NCBI GenBank assembly: GCA_963678675.1
Contig: OY783200.1
Span: 14,875,246-14,939,245, forward strand
Length of the DNA: 64,000 bases
DNA from: Xiphydria camelus
Lineage: Eukaryota > Arthropoda > Insecta > Hymenoptera > Xiphydriidae
Reading direction: 5' to 3'
Of this stretch, positions 34,007 to 44,699 are shown in pieces. Numbering within the stretch: position 1 is the stretch's first letter; every line of letters starts with the position of its first letter. The position numbers and the translations under genes were made by a program. The notes beneath the pieces were generated by a model. The model made no database searches. It had not been told where the DNA came from and saw only the letters and a program-made list of their open reading frames with translations.

Positions 34007-34989
34007 TATACGCGACGTCTTATACAGTCACTCTTTTTTCGCTCGCTCTCACTTTTATTTTCCTGTCACTTTGCTGCTTTAAGAAATCGTATATGCACTG
34101 CACTGAAAATGCCACGAATGTTCGAATATCGTTTGAACTGTACGGGACTACCGACGTGACTGAACCGAAATTTTCAAACTCAAAGAAATAAACCGTTTCT
34201 GCCGTGGTGACGGTACGTTAGTATAGGGAAAGACCCACCTCGGTCTACGGCATTTGGTCAGCACATGGAACTCATTAAACGCGGATACCAAGGAAAGTGG
34301 CAGGTAACACGGGTACCCGCAATGCCGTGATTTTCTATTCCGTTGGAGTTCTTGTAAAAAGTATCCCGCAGAGGTATCAAGGGAAAATCCCGTTTATTTC
34401 CGTTATTTGTAATTTTATGAAAATATATTTCAAATAAAATTTGTTTGGTATTGAAAGATACATATGGTAGATGCAACAGATTTTCAATGACACGCATTAT
34501 TTACGAGATATGAAGGTTACTTTCATCTTTTTAAGTGGAATTCGGTATTTTAATTCCTACAAAAGTAGTAGAGCTCGTCAAGATGAACAAAAAAAGGTAA
34601 AAGGTGAAATGTCCATTCGCTGAACCGTTTGTGAGATATTTCCGCTCAAAGTACAAGAGTAAATTTCGCTGGGCGCTGGAAACTTAGTCGCACGCAGCGC
34701 AATTTACTCTTGTACTTTGAACGAAAATATCTCACAAACTTTTCAACTGATGGGTATTTCATCTTATACATTTCTTACAGTTACACACCTGATTATGCGT
34801 AGGGAAATAATAAATTATGTGACTGTTTCGTCAACAAATTACGTGAAAAAAACGTCATTTCAATGACGTCATAATATGATCTTCAAATAACACGTGATTA
34901 AAACGTCGAATTTAAGGCATATGACGTCGTCGACGAACAATCACCTTCAAGCGACGTGAATATGACGTGTCACTGCTACCTGGGTCTGG

Positions 34990-35500
34990 CGAGGACCACG
35001 TTGACGGTAGACCCTTCCTCCACGACTACCAGTCGCATCAGTTTCTCTCTGCAATTAAATATCAGTCGTGTTATTTGGTTGAACATCGAAAAGAAACCCG
35101 AATTATTATGTCTTATCGTTTCAAACAATTACTCACCATTATTCCAACATTCACAATTTTGAGGTTAAACTTCACTTCTCCCGCATTTATCTACCTCCCG
35201 CTTTTACCATTTCAAATATTTCGCTCGTACGTAGCGCCATCTTCCAAAGCCAACTCTAACTAAAATACTGCCGAAGTCAAATTTCAGAAAAATTCAGGTC
35301 GCTGCACCTGCTCGACTAGCCATTGGACATACGGTATAGGGGCTTGAAAATTCTTATGTGAATAAATGGACAAAAATTGTAATTTGTTCAATTATTAAAT
35401 CAATAAATTATTTCATTTCGAGTCTCCAGAGTATGTTGAGCAAGTTATAAACTATACTGTTTATTAAAAAGCACAGATTATTAAAGTAAATGAAAGACAA
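34990..35500. other. End of foldback arm, then host-element sequence
   Basis: From 34988 to 35334 this repeats the foldback arm seen at 26134-26480 in inverted order. From 35337 on it is the CCCAGG element, here AT-rich with TTTA repeats (35535-35595). The ORFs here are images of those in the left arm. Confidence 0.6.
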
Positions 35501-35819
35501 TCAATTAATGTAGGATGAGTAAACATTCATATAATTATTTATTTATTTATTTATAATTAATTAATTATTTATTTATATTTATTTATTTATTTATTGATAT
35601 CAATATCAATTTGCGTCTATGCAAGAATATTTATCAAAAGATACAATCATAAATTTAGAAAAATGTTGAGAAAAGAATAATACAATTATAAAATCTTATT
35701 TATTCAAGCTCACTCTTGTTGACAGGAAAAGCAATATACATTTATTCATCACAAACTTCATATGAATACCAATAGTAATAATATTCTTAACCACAGGAGC
35801 GTGCAGCAGATAAGGACTC

Positions 35820-36950
35820 GAGGACACCGACCGATCAACGAAGTTAAGGAGTCTCGTCAGTGAAATTTTTCAAGACACATTTTTATTAGATTTTTTTCAT
35901 GTATTTAGCCAAGTATCTTATAGATGAAAATCAAAAACCAATCAATTTTCACTTAACCGTTTCTTTGTAATTAATTTTTAAAAGTAGGCATTTTAACATT
36001 GTGGCTCATGCACATACTGCTAAACAGACGTCAAACACAGTTTTAGCAAGACAGAAAATTCACAAAATATGCTCAAATTATATGGTAAGATGCGTAGTTT
36101 TGTTTTTGCATGAAATAAATCACTTTTACTTAGCGGTTTTTGTATAATAAGAAAACATGTGAGGGAAAACGCGAATTTTCAGGCAAAACCGGCGGCCATA
36201 TGCAAAATCGTAGCAACGCAGAGGCTATGACGTTTTGCTGTGACTCTCAGGGCCGCGTCTAACGGGGGGCCATTTCGTGCCACGCACGAAGGTGCACTAG
36301 CCATGAGGCGCCAAAAGGCCTCATACCTTCTCCAGAAAAGGGCGCTAAGCACGAAGGCGTCTCAACATCTAGAAGCGGCCCTGGTGACTCTCCACGACCC
36401 ATTCGTAGACATTGAATCATTTTCCTATAATATTTTTCTGTTACAAATTTTCCGTTCCACCGAATCTTCTGGGGTTTCAAAAAATTAAACATTTTTTCTT
36501 TTCTTCGAATATTTTTCACTCATGCTACTTTTCATGAGAAGTTACACTTGTTCTAGGTTATGAGTAAACGCTGTGTGGTAAATCAGATATTCTACGTTAT
36601 CTACAGAACTAGTACCAACTGCGGAATATTCTAATCCACCGTTGCCACGTCTTGCACACATTTTATAATTTTATAATAAAATCAATTTAACGCAAAAAAT
36701 AAATTATAAACATATTCATCATCTTTAAAATGCATAAGAAATCTGAAATTAACAGATCTTGAATCTGCCTAACCATGTATTTACTATTTTTTCTTCTGTA
36801 AATTAACTTATCTAGGATTGGCAATAACCGTCGGTTTCTTTGATGTTTCGCCCCGCGTACCTCACCCCGCAAAGTACTGACGAGACTCCTTAAGCAGCGA
36901 AAAGTTCGGATACTAGTTGGATGGGTGATCGCTCACGATGGAAAGATATA
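35820..36950 (+). ncRNA. 5S rRNA-like promoter region, split by an insertion
   Basis: Two pieces, 35829-35847 (CCGATCAACGAAGTTAA) and 36894-36945 (GCAGCGAAAAGTTCGGATACTAGTTGGATGGG and GTGATCGC), together resemble bases about 36-100 of metazoan 5S rRNA, the internal control region read by TFIIIA. The TTAA element 35848-36889 sits between them. An unsplit relative is at 50517-50585. It is part of the CCCAGG element, not a 5S gene: the 5' and 3' ends of the rRNA are missing. Confidence 0.6.
35848..36889. mobile_element. TTAA-flanked non-autonomous element
   Basis: Inverted ends GGAGTCTCGTCAGT are flanked by TTAA (35844-35847, 36890-36893). The empty site is known from the homologous copy (GAAGTTAAGCAGC at about 50530). 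The 1,042-bp interior has no recognisable transposase; the 36259-36519 minus frame is GC-richer but matches nothing I know. TTAA suggests piggyBac-type mobilisation, although the TIR does not begin CCC. Confidence 0.75.
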
Positions 36951-37200
36951 CGTCAGACCTAAGCTTTTAGAACCGTCATTTTTTACGTCATCATAACGTA
37001 CGGTAGAACGTCATTATGACGTGATTTTTCTGACGTGTGGATGTGCAATTAAGCTGTCTTTGCGACGTTAAAATGACGTCATATTTTTCGTCATCTGACG
37101 TCAGAACTGACCTTCAAAAAACGTCATTTCGACGTTAGTGTGCTACCTAGGTTACTTCGGGATCAATTCTAAACTCTTTTTCATTTGAGTCTTTGATTAA

Positions 37201-37785
37201 CCCTTCGTTGCTCACGGGGGGTGTAGGCGACACCCCAGCCTCCTTTTTTGCATGCCATGCCTAGAGTTTTTTTTTCGAGGTTGACACTTTCAGTACCTTT
37301 CGAGAAAATTTCATTAAAGAATTTGGCACCAAAAGCGCAAGACAAAACCGATTTCTTTATCCGACAGAACGCTGCAAAGTGTTAAAAAGGGATTTTTAAC
37401 AATCTGTAATCAATTAATATTTAATATTTCTCTATAAAACTTTTTCCAATTTGTTAATTTGTCCTTCGTTAATAAAACGAGAGTATGATGACTATCCTCA
37501 GTCTATTATTTATACTATTTTTTAATAAAAATCGGCAGGGAGATCTGAGCGTCTGAAAACCGGGACCTCATGTACCCAGACTTCCAGTTTTATTTTCAAT
37601 TAGAAAATTACGAAATTTTTTTTTTGAAATGTTGAGATCATTAGGCAATATCTCAAGCTTTAAAATAAAAAAAAGTATTTAAAAATTTCACCTTTTCGCT
37701 AAGAAAACGTTAATTTTTAACTGGGGTGTAGGGTACACCCCAGGTGAACTCTTATGTTTCAAAAACCCACGTGAGTAACGAAAGG
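37201..37785. mobile_element. piggyBac-type MITE
   Basis: Ends CCCTTCGTTGCTCACG and complement (CGTGAGTAACGAAAGG) lie between TTAA copies (37197-37200, 37786-37789). Inner arms repeat GGGGTGTAGG/ACACCCC. Removing it and one TTAA restores the Gypsy tail reading frame around KYLIKD. 585 bp, no ORF. Confidence 0.8.
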
Positions 37786-37839
37786 TTAAATATTTTCTAT
37801 TATGAGTAAAAACTCTTCCATTATTTGTGTGAGGACTTG

Positions 37840-38113
37840 ATATCTGTGGTACTAAGATAACCCGATCTTGAGATCTGTGGTAACCCGATATGTCAAGAAA
37901 GTTGATTTTTCAGGAGACGCTTCAAACCACCGATCAATTCAACGGGCGTAGAGCGTAATCGGAATATTATTTTGTTAACCTACAAGTTGTAGGTGATTTG
38001 GAGCCATATCGGGTTTTGCCATCCTATTCTTCATTACTGACTGTACATATTGACATTAAAAACAAAAAATCGCTTTTTTTCACATATCGGGTTTTGACTT
38101 AGTACCACAGATA
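37840..38113. mobile_element. Short inverted-repeat element in Gypsy tail
   Basis: The ends ATATCTGTGGTACTAAG and complement CTTAGTACCACAGATAT bound about 270 bp, with a second ATCTGTGG at 37870. It interrupts the Gypsy reading frame after NKDNRSY. The exact target duplication is unclear. No coding sequence. Confidence 0.55.
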
Positions 38114-38698
38114 TGATCTATTGTCTTTGTTTTTTCCTAGTACCATTCCAGTCTTTTCAAAATTTTTCTTTTCTAAATTTCTTACTCTGACCTTCTCCCC
38201 CTCTTCAAATTCTGGAATTGTTCTTGATCTCTTATCATAATAAATTTTTTGATCATTTTGCCTTTTTATTAGTAACTTTTAACTTTTCAATGGATTCTTG
38301 ATCAAACTTATTGTTCGTGTTTGGCAGTAGACCAGCCACGTTTCTACCTAATAAGATTTCGTTTGGTGATTTTATCTTTTGAGAAATCGGGGTGTTACGA
38401 AATTCTAATAGTGCTAGGTATGGATCTTTACCATCATGTTTAGCTTTCTTCAAGATTTTTTTATTGTCTGTATGTGTCTTTCAGCAAGTCCATTATTTTG
38501 ACGGTACTCTGGTGACGATTTCACGTATTCAAAGTCCCATTTTTCTGCAAATTCTTTGAATTCTCTTGAAGCAAACTGTGGACCACCATCAGAAATGAGT
38601 TTTCTTGGAATACCAAACTTTGAAAAAATATTGATTTTAATTTTCTTATTACTTCAGCACTAGTGGTTTTCGTCAACGCCTCTATTTCCACATACATA

Positions 38699-39011
38699 CC
38701 ATATGTCCGCGATCAATTTTACCATAGGAAAATTGCGATTATTGCATGAGCACCTCTGCGGGTCTCCTCGTCCAATAGAATCACCGGAGAAGCGTGACTG
38801 CACATGCGTAGTCATCCGCGAGTGCAGTTCGACTTCGACGCGAGAATCGAAATCGAAATCGAACTGCACTCGCAAACGTCACGCCAACACTCGCGGTGAC
38901 TACGCATGCGCATTCACGCTTTTCCGATGATTCTATTGGACGAGGAGACCCAAGCAGTGCTCATGCAATAATCGCAATTTTCCTATGGTAAAATTGATCG
39001 CGGACATATGG
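38699..39011. mobile_element. Hairpin element, CCATATGTCC ends
   Basis: Arms of about 150 bp (CCATATGTCCGCGATCAATT and complement) are flanked by TA. A TTCGATTTCGATTTCG-like stretch marks the loop. It lies next to the MITE 39014-39226, with which it shares a TA, so one jumped beside the other at a single TA of the Gypsy integrase. The end resembles the CCGTATGTCC family. Confidence 0.7.
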
Positions 39012-39013
39012 TA

Positions 39014-39226
39014 CACCCGTGCTCACGGAATCTGTCGCTGGTGAGTTTTTTTAAATGTTATTTTTAAACGTACTAACCAATGATTAATCAATCCTCGTGC
39101 TTTCATTAACGAGAGTAGACGTCACCGTAGCTAATGAGGGCATGAGAATTAATTGTTCACTGGTTAGTACGTTTAAAAATAAGGTTTAAAAAAAGTCACC
39201 AGCGACAGATTCCGTGAGCACGGGTG
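39014..39226. mobile_element. Palindromic MITE, CACCCG family
   Basis: Ends CACCCGTGCTCACGGAATC and complement are TA-flanked (39012-39013, 39227-39228). It is closely related to 50914-51125 and, more distantly, 3085-3283. It disrupts the Gypsy integrase core between DYFLK and VEIEAL. Confidence 0.8.
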
Positions 39227-39338
39227 TACTTCAAGAAATAATCGACTACCACATGAGGTAATTTTGTCCTTTGTACAAAAATAAGTCTGTTCCTAGTTTG
39301 TTTCACGGACCCGCTGGTACTTCATGTGGTAACAATGG

Positions 39339-39818
39339 GCGTTTTCCAATAAGGAGGCACAGTATTACACAGTGTGACACTGCAGTACACAGTGTCGGGG
39401 TGCTTATTGGAACACATTTTAATTTCTCAAAGTAACCACCAGAGTGTGCTCATATCATTATGTGCATAAAGCCACTAGATAGATTACCTAGTGGCTTATA
39501 ATTAAGTAATTTTATAATTTTACTTGTTGCTGAAATCTCTGCCATGGCTGCATTTCTTTTTCTTTCTTCGCTAAGAGCCGGAAATACATACATATGACGC
39601 TAAACGGTCAAGTGATCTGTCATCAAGGCAATTTCAATATTAAGTACCACAATTAGAACCAAAAAATTTCTACGTCTGTTGGCAGCTCTGAGACACTCGA
39701 CATGCTCAAACTCAGCTTCTTGCTGTGTCGAGTAGTGTTGCACGGTGTCGCTGTTGGAACGCTGTGTGTTCAACACTGGGTTACACTGTGTCATCTGTGT
39801 TCCTTATTGGAAAAGCCC
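39339..39818. mobile_element. Short inverted-repeat element (hAT-like?)
   Basis: Ends GCGTTTTCCAATAAGG and CCTTATTGGAAAAGC are flanked by CAATGG (39333-39338, 39819-39824). Removing it joins the Gypsy frames NTREPL and PHEVPAG. The duplication is 6 bp exact, or 7-8 bp with a mismatch, so hAT is only a suggestion. The interior is rich in ACACTGTG-type repeats. Confidence 0.65.
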
Positions 39819-40154
39819 CAATGGTTCTCTCGTGTTACTGCGTTTATACTGGAGACCTGTTTGACAGTTCTCAAACATTTTTTCAATTTCAGTTGATATT
39901 CCAGGCCAGAACAAGATTTCACGTGCTCCGGATTTTGTTTTTTCTACACCCAGATGGCTGTAATGTAGTTTTTTGAGCATTTCTTTTCTCAAATTCTTAG
40001 AAACAACAATTTGATGACCTTTTAACAACAATCCATCTTTCATGTAAATATCTGAGCTAAATACGTAATACTGTTTTAATTCTCGTGGTATCTCGTTTCG
40101 ACTTGGCTAGCCCTTCAATACAAAGTCCTTCGATAGATTTAATTCTGAGTCCCA

Positions 40155-41780
40155 ATAAACACGATTACGTATAATATACGTATAATATATGGAAAAAGAT
40201 GTATAAAAACGGTTCCGTATAAAAAATATACGTATATTAACTATACGTTTATTTAACGGTACGTTACAACCCGTGTATTTTACCTATATTTTATACGTAA
40301 AATAATGAGAAACGTAAAATCTACGTATAAAACAGGTTCTCCGATAACTAAAATGAAGACGTTTTTGGATACGTATATTATACTTATTCGATATACGTAC
40401 AATATACGTTTTTCGTTAAGGTTTATCAAACCGATCATAGGCCCGTATTGCTCTCTCTCTCTGATACGAATTTTATACGTATTTTATACGTACATTTGTA
40501 CCGGTGCGTATAAAATGTATAGGTATTAACTATACGTTTATTTAACGATACCTTACAACCCGTATTTGTTATGCACATTTTATACGCGCGGTAATAAAGA
40601 ACGTAAAATCTACGTATAAAACCGGTTCTCCGATAACTAAAATGAAGACGATTTTTGATACGTGTATTATACTTATTCGATATACGTACAATATACGTTT
40701 TTCGTTAAAGTTTATCAAACCGATCATGAGCCCGTATTGCTGATACGAATTCTATACGTCTTTTATTCGTACATTTGCACCGGTGCGTGTAAAATGTATA
40801 GGTATTAACTATACGTTTATTTAACGATACTTTACAACCCGTGTTTGTTATCCACATTTTATACGCGCGGTAATAAGGAACGTAAGATGTAAGTATAAAA
40901 ACGGTTCTCCGATAACTAAAATGAAGACGTTTTTTGATACGTATATTATACTTATTCGATATACGTACAATATATGTTTTTCGTTAAAGTTTATCAAACC
41001 GATCATGAGCCCGTATAGGCCTTTTGCGTACTTTCACAAGCGTAGCTTTTGTTTGTGTTACGCATGTACACTGCTATTCATGAATGCCTGGACTTGACAG
41101 TTCTCGGGTTATCCGTGTGTGTGCTACTGTCAATTGTCGAAGTTTGGCGAAGGTCGCACGAGTTTCACGTTGATCGGTCATGTAAACGACTGAGATGTGT
41201 CTTCTATTGTAAGTGTCTTCTCGCCAGAACATTCATCTGACAATGAGCCGAGAATAGTCTTTTTTATCATGTCCTGGAGGTTATTCCTTGCAGGATCATT
41301 CGTCTGAGCCAAGCGTTATGAATTTTTTTATATGTCCTGGAAAAATGATATCTGTTTAAATATCCTGTAGAATTCTCTTCACCGGCATTGACCTGAACCA
41401 AGCTCTAAGTCTTTCCTGGAAAATGTCCTGGAGGTTTCTCAGCACCGGAAAAGTCGCACGAGCCGAGTATCAAGTATTTTTTTTTAAATGTCCTTGAGAT
41501 TTAGGCTTTCACATGACCGATCAACGTGAAACTCGTGCGACCTTCGCCAAACTTCGACAATTGACAGTAGCACACACACGGATAACCCGAGACTGTCAAG
41601 TCCAGGCATTCATGAATAGCAGTGTACGTATAGAGAATTTACACCCCAGTTTTTCGCCAAGAAACCCAGTTTGGCGGCGCTGTTTTCCGTATACATACAA
41701 TACACATTTATACTTATGATAGTGTGCATGGGCTCTACGCAAAAGGCGTATTGCTCTGATACGAATTCTATACGTCTTTT
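40155..41780. repeat. TATACGTA-rich tandem repeat with inserted foldback
   Basis: Three units of about 280-290 bp (the landmark AACTAAAATGAAGACG recurs at about 40346, 40636 and 40917) contain many TATACGTA/ATACGTAT words. The third unit is interrupted by a foldback at about 41018-41741 (ends TAGGCCTTTTGCG and complement; arms 41066-41187 and 41510-41627) and resumes at 41745. Nothing protein-coding is recognised. It separates the Gypsy 3' half from whatever lay upstream. Confidence 0.65.
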
Positions 41781-41786
41781 ATTCGT

Positions 41787-42690
41787 GTGAGGAACGATTT
41801 TGACGGGGAAAACCTAGGGGCTACGGGCCGTCAATAAAATACCCCGATGACGCACGGATGACCATACCGATCGTCCGACTAACGGGACACCGACGCTACC
41901 TGAGAACGCGCGGTGACCGACTGGAAACAATATAGTCCAGTCAAATTTCCGTTTAAATCGAAAATTGAGACATACGGGCGAAAACTTGGGAAAAGGTGTG
42001 TTTTTATGTTATTAATGGAGGGAACATATTAAAAGAAAAATCACCAACCGGGTACGGCTGTAAAAAATTATTTATTGTTGAAAAAATCGGTTCTTCGCTA
42101 ATATTTTGAAAACTACGTGACATATTGAAAAATAGTTAAAACAAAAGTTGTAGATAATAAAATTATCTACAAAAAAGCTATTCACTTTTTACCCTATTTT
42201 CAACGTCTAAGAAGCTAGGACGTCCAGATGAGTTGAAATGTTCAAATATTCATAACAAATCCAAAAATTAAGATTTTTGCAATTTTCTTTTTTGTAACCA
42301 GTTTAGAAAAATCTCACCATTTTTCCTAGCGAAACCAAATTTTGTTTTTCATTGTTGTTTACACATGATTGATTTTTAAAGTTTTAAATGCTTGAATTTA
42401 CATAGAAATTTGCAATTAAAAAATTTTTTAATTATACCATCGTTTATTTCGGATTGTTTGTGAAGAAAAATATAAATAGCAATTCAACGTATCTCACCTG
42501 ATTTGCAGGATATGCTAAATTGAAAAGGAAGGAGATTTATGCGATGATCACCACTGACTACGCAAACCATGCCAAACATATATAGTGTCGCACCGTTCTC
42601 ACTCACGTTGCCCTGACGTTTATGTGCCCGCGCTGCTGCAGTTGCTGCGAGTGTCAGTGAGACTGAGGGTTGCTCTCGGCCTTCCGGACG
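41787..42690. other. No recognised feature
   Basis: AT-rich unique-looking DNA starting TGTGAGGAACG, then a GC-richer patch (42560-42680) with CTGCTGCAGTTGCTGC. No ORF over 60 codons with recognisable content and no clear repeat ends. Confidence 0.4.
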
Positions 42691-43640
42691 TTGCAGGGGT
42701 TTCGTAGCATCCCGACCATGAATACCTCACCAACCTATTAGCCCAGGCAGTATGCATTATCTTATTTCCATTAGCTTCTTTCCAGCGCCTCCTAGGTGAA
42801 CGTTTCTACTTTTGGTTGATCAACGAAATTGATTAAATTTCATTGAACAGTGCTTTGAGAAACAAATTTTTGAAAATTGCGTCGCGCGAGCGTTCCAAGT
42901 GTCTGGGATTGGCGTACATTATATCATCAATGCTTTGATAGCGCAACGGTCAAGTTGCCGGGCTGGAAGTCTTGAGGTCGTGGGTTCAATTCTTGTTGGT
43001 TTTTTTTCTTTTTTTTTATTAACTCTTTTTTTCATTTGATTGCAACCCCTTCTTGTTACAGAAAGTGGTTTACATTACCGAATAAAATAATAGTTCCAAT
43101 GTTTTTCATAGTTTTCCATTATTTTCTTCCTCATTGAAGTGAACTCCAATATTATTTGTAAGAACAGTTGGAAACATCGTTGCATTATTTTACTCTTACA
43201 TTTCGTCATGGGAATTTTTGGCTGCCGAAGATTTTGTTCATGATTTTGGATGATAATTGTCGAAAAAACATTTAAAGCATACCGTATTTTGACACCATGA
43301 GCATTTATTTTGACGAATGGAACATTGCCACACGCACATTTACACTTTAAAAGTGTTATGGGAAAGCAAATTTTATTGTTTCATTCAGTGTTTTAAATGT
43401 TTTTTCGACAATTTAATAATTGTCGAAAAAACATTTAAAACACTGAATGAAACAATAAAATTTGCTTTCCCATAACACTTTTCCAAAATCATGAACAAAA
43501 TCCTCGGCAGCTGAAAATTCCCATAACGAAATGTAAGAGCAAACAAATGCAACGAGGTTTCCAACTGTTCATACAAATAATATTCTGCCCTGTTAAGGAA
43601 GTCGTACCTACAAAAACATCGATTTTTTTTACTTTTTCGG
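42690..43640. repeat. Inverted arm, copy of 62.9-63.84 kb
   Basis: The sequence from GCAGGGGTTTCGTAGCATC onward (42690-43060) reappears inverted at about 63480-63840, and 43180-43640 reappears inverted around 62960-63340. Within it, 43377-43456 is a perfect palindrome (TGTTTCATTCAGTGTTTTAA and complement). It carries a tRNA-like block at 42935-43003. Confidence 0.7.
42935..43003 (+). ncRNA. tRNA-like sequence (SINE head)
   Basis: It has box A-like GATAGCGCAACGGTCAAG and box B GTGGGTTCAATTC with CTGGAAG in the anticodon-loop position, followed by a T-rich run. The acceptor stem does not pair. Related copies lie on minus at 62757-62838 and 63522-63600. It is better read as a tRNA-derived repeat than as a tRNA gene. 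Confidence 0.5.
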
Positions 43641-43739
43641 CTATTTGAACATATCTATCTGCTTTATTACTGTGCCAAGTGGGTAAGAAGTACCTGCAGC
43701 TCTTATATATCAATAATCTCGGTCGAGATTATCGAATTA

Positions 43740-44300
43740 ATAAAACCGTCCGACCGTCCGACCGACCCTCCAACCGAGAGTATCTATACAGGAATTGGAA
43801 CACCTTTGCGTTCAATAGTCAATAGTCAATACGAGATTTTGGTTCTGGCATTTCGTGCTTTCGCCACTGGTCTGCTGGCGTCGCCACCGTCCGGCCTTCA
43901 TACTCACGTACACTTCCCTTTGCGGCGACGACCCGTGACCAGTCGGTATTTGTACCGTACCGTATGTCCCACTCTGTACGGGCCAGTTTGAAGTTACCTT
44001 CGGGGAGGCTTGGTCGGTAATCGAAGCATTTAATACCGGTAGAAGTCGAGTCGGTAGTTAGAGTTGGTGTCAATCCGGGAGATCGAAGCGTCTAATCTCG
44101 AAATTATGAATTTGTGAATAATGATGAGTAATTTCCATTATTCACAAATTCATAATGTCAAAGTTAGACGCTTCGATCACCCGAATTGACACCAACTCTA
44201 ACTACCGACTCGACTTCTACCGGTATTAAATGACTCAAGTACCGACCAAGCCTCCCCGAAGGTAACTTCAAACTGGCCCGTACAGAGTGGGACATCCCCG
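43740..44300. repeat. CCGTATGTCC-family foldback copy
   Basis: Arms 43964-44120 and 44128-44295 are inverted (TGTCCCACTCTGTACGGGCC and complement). The right terminal bases are replaced by the SINE-bearing unit starting at 44297. Confidence 0.6.
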
Positions 44301-44650
44301 ATAGCCAGGTGGCTTTACAGTGGTGGCACTGTGGGACCACGCGGTGACTTTGAGAAACATCACAGTGATGTCTTGGTGCGTGCCCACTGGGGTACCACTG
44401 TGGCATCACGCAGTGCACACGGTGGATAAAGTGGATAAAGTAGGATTTTGCAAAAGGGGAACTGCATGCAGTGACTTTACCGAGGTTTTTCACTGCAGTG
44501 CCGCCGCCTGCCACCAGTCTAGTAGTGTCGCTTTTTTTTTCACGCCCTAGTGGGATTTGAACCTGCGATCTTTAGAATACGAGATGCTTCGAAACTGGGA
44601 ATGCTTCGCATTCTACCAATTGAGCCACCGACTCTTCAAGCGCGATGTTG
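44297..44650 (-). repeat. SINE-bearing repeat unit, copy A
   Basis: It contains a tRNA-like head on minus (44535-44640: TGGCTCAATTGGTAGAATG, GGTTCAAATCC) followed by a tail through 44300. The whole is repeated at 56127-56530 with high similarity. Both tails share CCCCGATAGCCAGGTGGC. Confidence 0.6.
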
Positions 44651-44699
44651 CTCCACTCCGGTCATAATATAGAAACCGGACATGACAGTGACTGCTTTC

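Larger units (their letters stand above)
29220..34984. mobile_element. Autonomous CACTA/tnp2-like element with DUF4806 gene
   Basis: Inverted ends CCCAGGTAGCAGTGRCACGTCA are flanked by TCT on both sides (29217-29219, 34985-34987). The empty site is visible in the opposite arm of the host foldback (near 26485), which proves the boundaries. It is 5,765 bp and holds two genes on minus: DUF4806 (34006-31892) and a transposase (31888-29798). Subterminal regions are dense in ACGTCA/TGACGT. A 3-bp duplication and a tnp2/DUF4218-type transposase fit the CACTA-Mirage-Chapaev group, but the ends are CCCAG rather than CACT. Both genes look intact. Confidence 0.85.
26134..35334. mobile_element. Large foldback, CCGTATGTCC ends, TA target site
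   Basis: The ends CCGTATGTCCAATGGCTAG and complement are flanked by TA (26132-26133, 35335-35336). The left arm 26134-27780 and the right arm 27930-29219 plus 34988-35334 are inverted copies of about 1.6 kb around a 150-bp spacer; the right arm is split by the element at 29220-34984. Both arms carry an exon-like structure: ATG, GTGAGT donor at 26332, acceptor ending 26419, then RETDATGSRGG to a stop near 26527. Downstream is a Ser/Arg-rich frame (26711-26923, with a CAG/AGC repeat). I do not recognise the protein. TA duplication suggests Tc1/mariner-type mobilisation. Confidence 0.75.
25709..37151. mobile_element. CCCAGGTAGCA-ended element carrying the large nest
   Basis: The left end CCCAGGTAGCACACTGACG occurs twice (25709 and 25922), separated by a small hairpin with arms around 25800-25920. 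The right end, complement of the same sequence with one change (CCTAGG), stops near 37151. It lies inside the Gypsy tail. Its right part (35500-37151) matches the copy at 50270-50712. No clean 3-bp target duplication could be matched, perhaps because one end was duplicated. It contains the foldback 26134-35334 and the TTAA element 35848-36889. Confidence 0.65.
25497..40140 (-). pseudogene. Gypsy retrotransposon pol, 3' half, split by insertions
   Basis: Pieces on minus in order: integrase zinc-binding region (about 40125-39825: HYSHLGVEKTKSGAREILFWPG), integrase core (39338-39229 with GTDLF; 38698-38118 with FGIPRKLISDGGPQF and GLAERHIQ, giving Asp, Asp, Glu), the C-terminal tail (about 37838-37153: GRVFTHNRKYLIKDS) and the extreme C-terminus (25700-25497: RFGRTIKAPKLYGEW, then stop). 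The second zinc-binding Cys reads Gly (NCQTG). Frameshifts and an in-frame TAG at 25701-25703 add to the damage. Insertions at 39339-39818, 39014-39226, 38699-39011, 37840-38113, 37201-37785 and 25709-37151 separate the pieces. Gag, protease and RT are not seen; upstream is repeat DNA. Confidence 0.8.
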
